Below the pieces are notes generated by a model, which saw only the letters and a list, made by a program, of their open reading frames with translations, ran no database searches and was not told the origin of the DNA. A stretch of 64,000 nt of DNA from Myxococcus qinghaiensis (lineage in GTDB: Bacteria; Myxococcota; Myxococcia; Myxococcales; Myxococcaceae). The position numbers and the translations under genes were made by a program. Below are positions 63,607-64,000 of the stretch, piece by piece. Within the stretch, counting starts at the first letter, position 1; each line of letters starts with the position of its first letter. The stretch is from NCBI RefSeq assembly GCF_024198215.1, contig NZ_JAKCFA010000003.1:434001-498000 (forward strand), written 5' to 3'.

Positions 63607-64000
63607 TGCGCCAGGGCCCCCAGCAACGAGAGCGCCCCCTCCGAGGAGAGCACCTCCGCCAGCAGTCGCTCACACAGCACCCCGATTCCCAGCCACAGCA
63701 CCACGCCGCCCCCCAGGATTCGCAGCGGAGCCCCCAGTTCTTGAAGATTCACCTGCGGCGCCGCGCGAGAGGCCAGGGCCAGGAAGCAGTCCACCGCCAG
63801 CATCGCCGCCGCCATCGGCGCCCCCACCGCCAGCCCCGTGGCCAGTGCGCCACCCGCGAGGACGACGACGTGCAACGTCGCCGCTTCCGTGGGCACGAAG
63901 GCCCCCAGCTTCACCACGCCAAAGCCACGCACCAGTGCCCCCAGGACCAGGGGTGCCACCGCCCCCGACGTCGCCAGTCCCACCAGCAGGTGGTAGAGCC
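63603..64000 (-). CDS. sctT: SctT, type III secretion inner-membrane protein (start cut by window edge)
   Basis: Visible as 132 C-terminal codons on the minus strand; the 5' end lies beyond the right edge (the frame continues open to base 64000 with LYHLLVGLATSGAVAPLV). FliR/SctT features: VGAPMAAAMLAVDCFLALASRAAPQVNLQELGAPLRILGGG, a strong FliR-family pattern (VN-QELGAP for VNVF-LG-P). It forms the pore complex with SctR and SctS, not in this window. Its stop overlaps the sctU ATG. Confidence 0.88.
   Translation of the reverse strand, partial: LYHLLVGLATSGAVAPLVLGALVRGFGVVKLGAFVPTEAATLHVVVLAGGALATGLAVGAPMAAAMLAVDCFLALASRAAPQVNLQELGAPLRILGGGVVLWLGIGVLCERLLAEVLSSEGALSLLGALAQ

Overview
The window is 64 kb of very GC-rich chromosomal DNA from a myxobacterium (Myxococcota, Myxococcus/Corallococcus-type). 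The strongest taxonomic evidence is a CarD protein with an acidic linker and four AT-hooks, followed directly by CarG, a pair known from Myxococcus xanthus. Large enhancer-type Ser/Thr kinases, many small lipoproteins and non-flagellar type III secretion genes fit this. No rRNA, tRNA, CRISPR array, insertion sequence or phage integrase was seen.

Layout. 1-11,403 (minus strand) is a dcw cell-wall/division cluster read mraZ - STAS gene - rsmH - ftsL - ftsI - murE - murF - mraY - murD - ftsW - murG (cut by the window edge). Most junctions overlap or are very short. A sigma70-like promoter and a three-repeat MraZ operator lie just upstream of mraZ. 11.7-22.4 kb holds a tandem PilZ protein, a long acyl-CoA dehydrogenase, exported proteins, an App1-like phosphatase and a membrane Ser/Thr kinase with a PEGA domain. 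22.5-26.8 kb holds carD-carG, then a translationally coupled membrane protein and a GT39-like glycosyltransferase.

26.9-32.9 kb holds a HAD phosphatase, a His/Pro-rich lipoprotein, a TetR repressor divergent from a macrolide-type glycosyltransferase with two matching 21-bp operators between them, an aberrant NRAMP-family transporter and a lipoprotein. 33.0-38.0 kb is a catabolic cluster: Fe-type alcohol dehydrogenase, glutamine-synthetase-like ligase and aldehyde dehydrogenase, with a divergent class I glutamine amidotransferase. The content resembles gamma-glutamylated amine (Puu-type) catabolism. 38.1-39.9 kb has a Cys-rich lipoprotein, a lipase-like hydrolase and a small orphan protein.

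39.9-47.2 kb is the most notable accessory segment. A DUF6361-type protein, a phospholipase-D-fold protein and a 1148-residue SNF2-like helicase are linked by 4-nt stop/start overlaps, and a GIY-YIG nuclease gene lies just upstream. This looks like an antiphage system; from memory it matches the architecture of Azaca (zacABC), which was not checked here.

47.4-60.5 kb returns to core functions: an AI-2E-family permease, a TPR protein, a small lipoprotein, rho with a near-consensus promoter, ligA, acylphosphatase, a DUF3052 protein, an unusually large RNase E/G (insertion inside the S1 domain and an RGG/E-rich tail), a YihY-type membrane protein and an HU-like protein. 60.5-64.0 kb (minus strand) holds sctT (partial)-sctU-sctV of a type III secretion export apparatus. 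Starts were chosen by ribosome binding sites, overlaps and family N-termini. Functions come from motifs read by eye; no database search was run.
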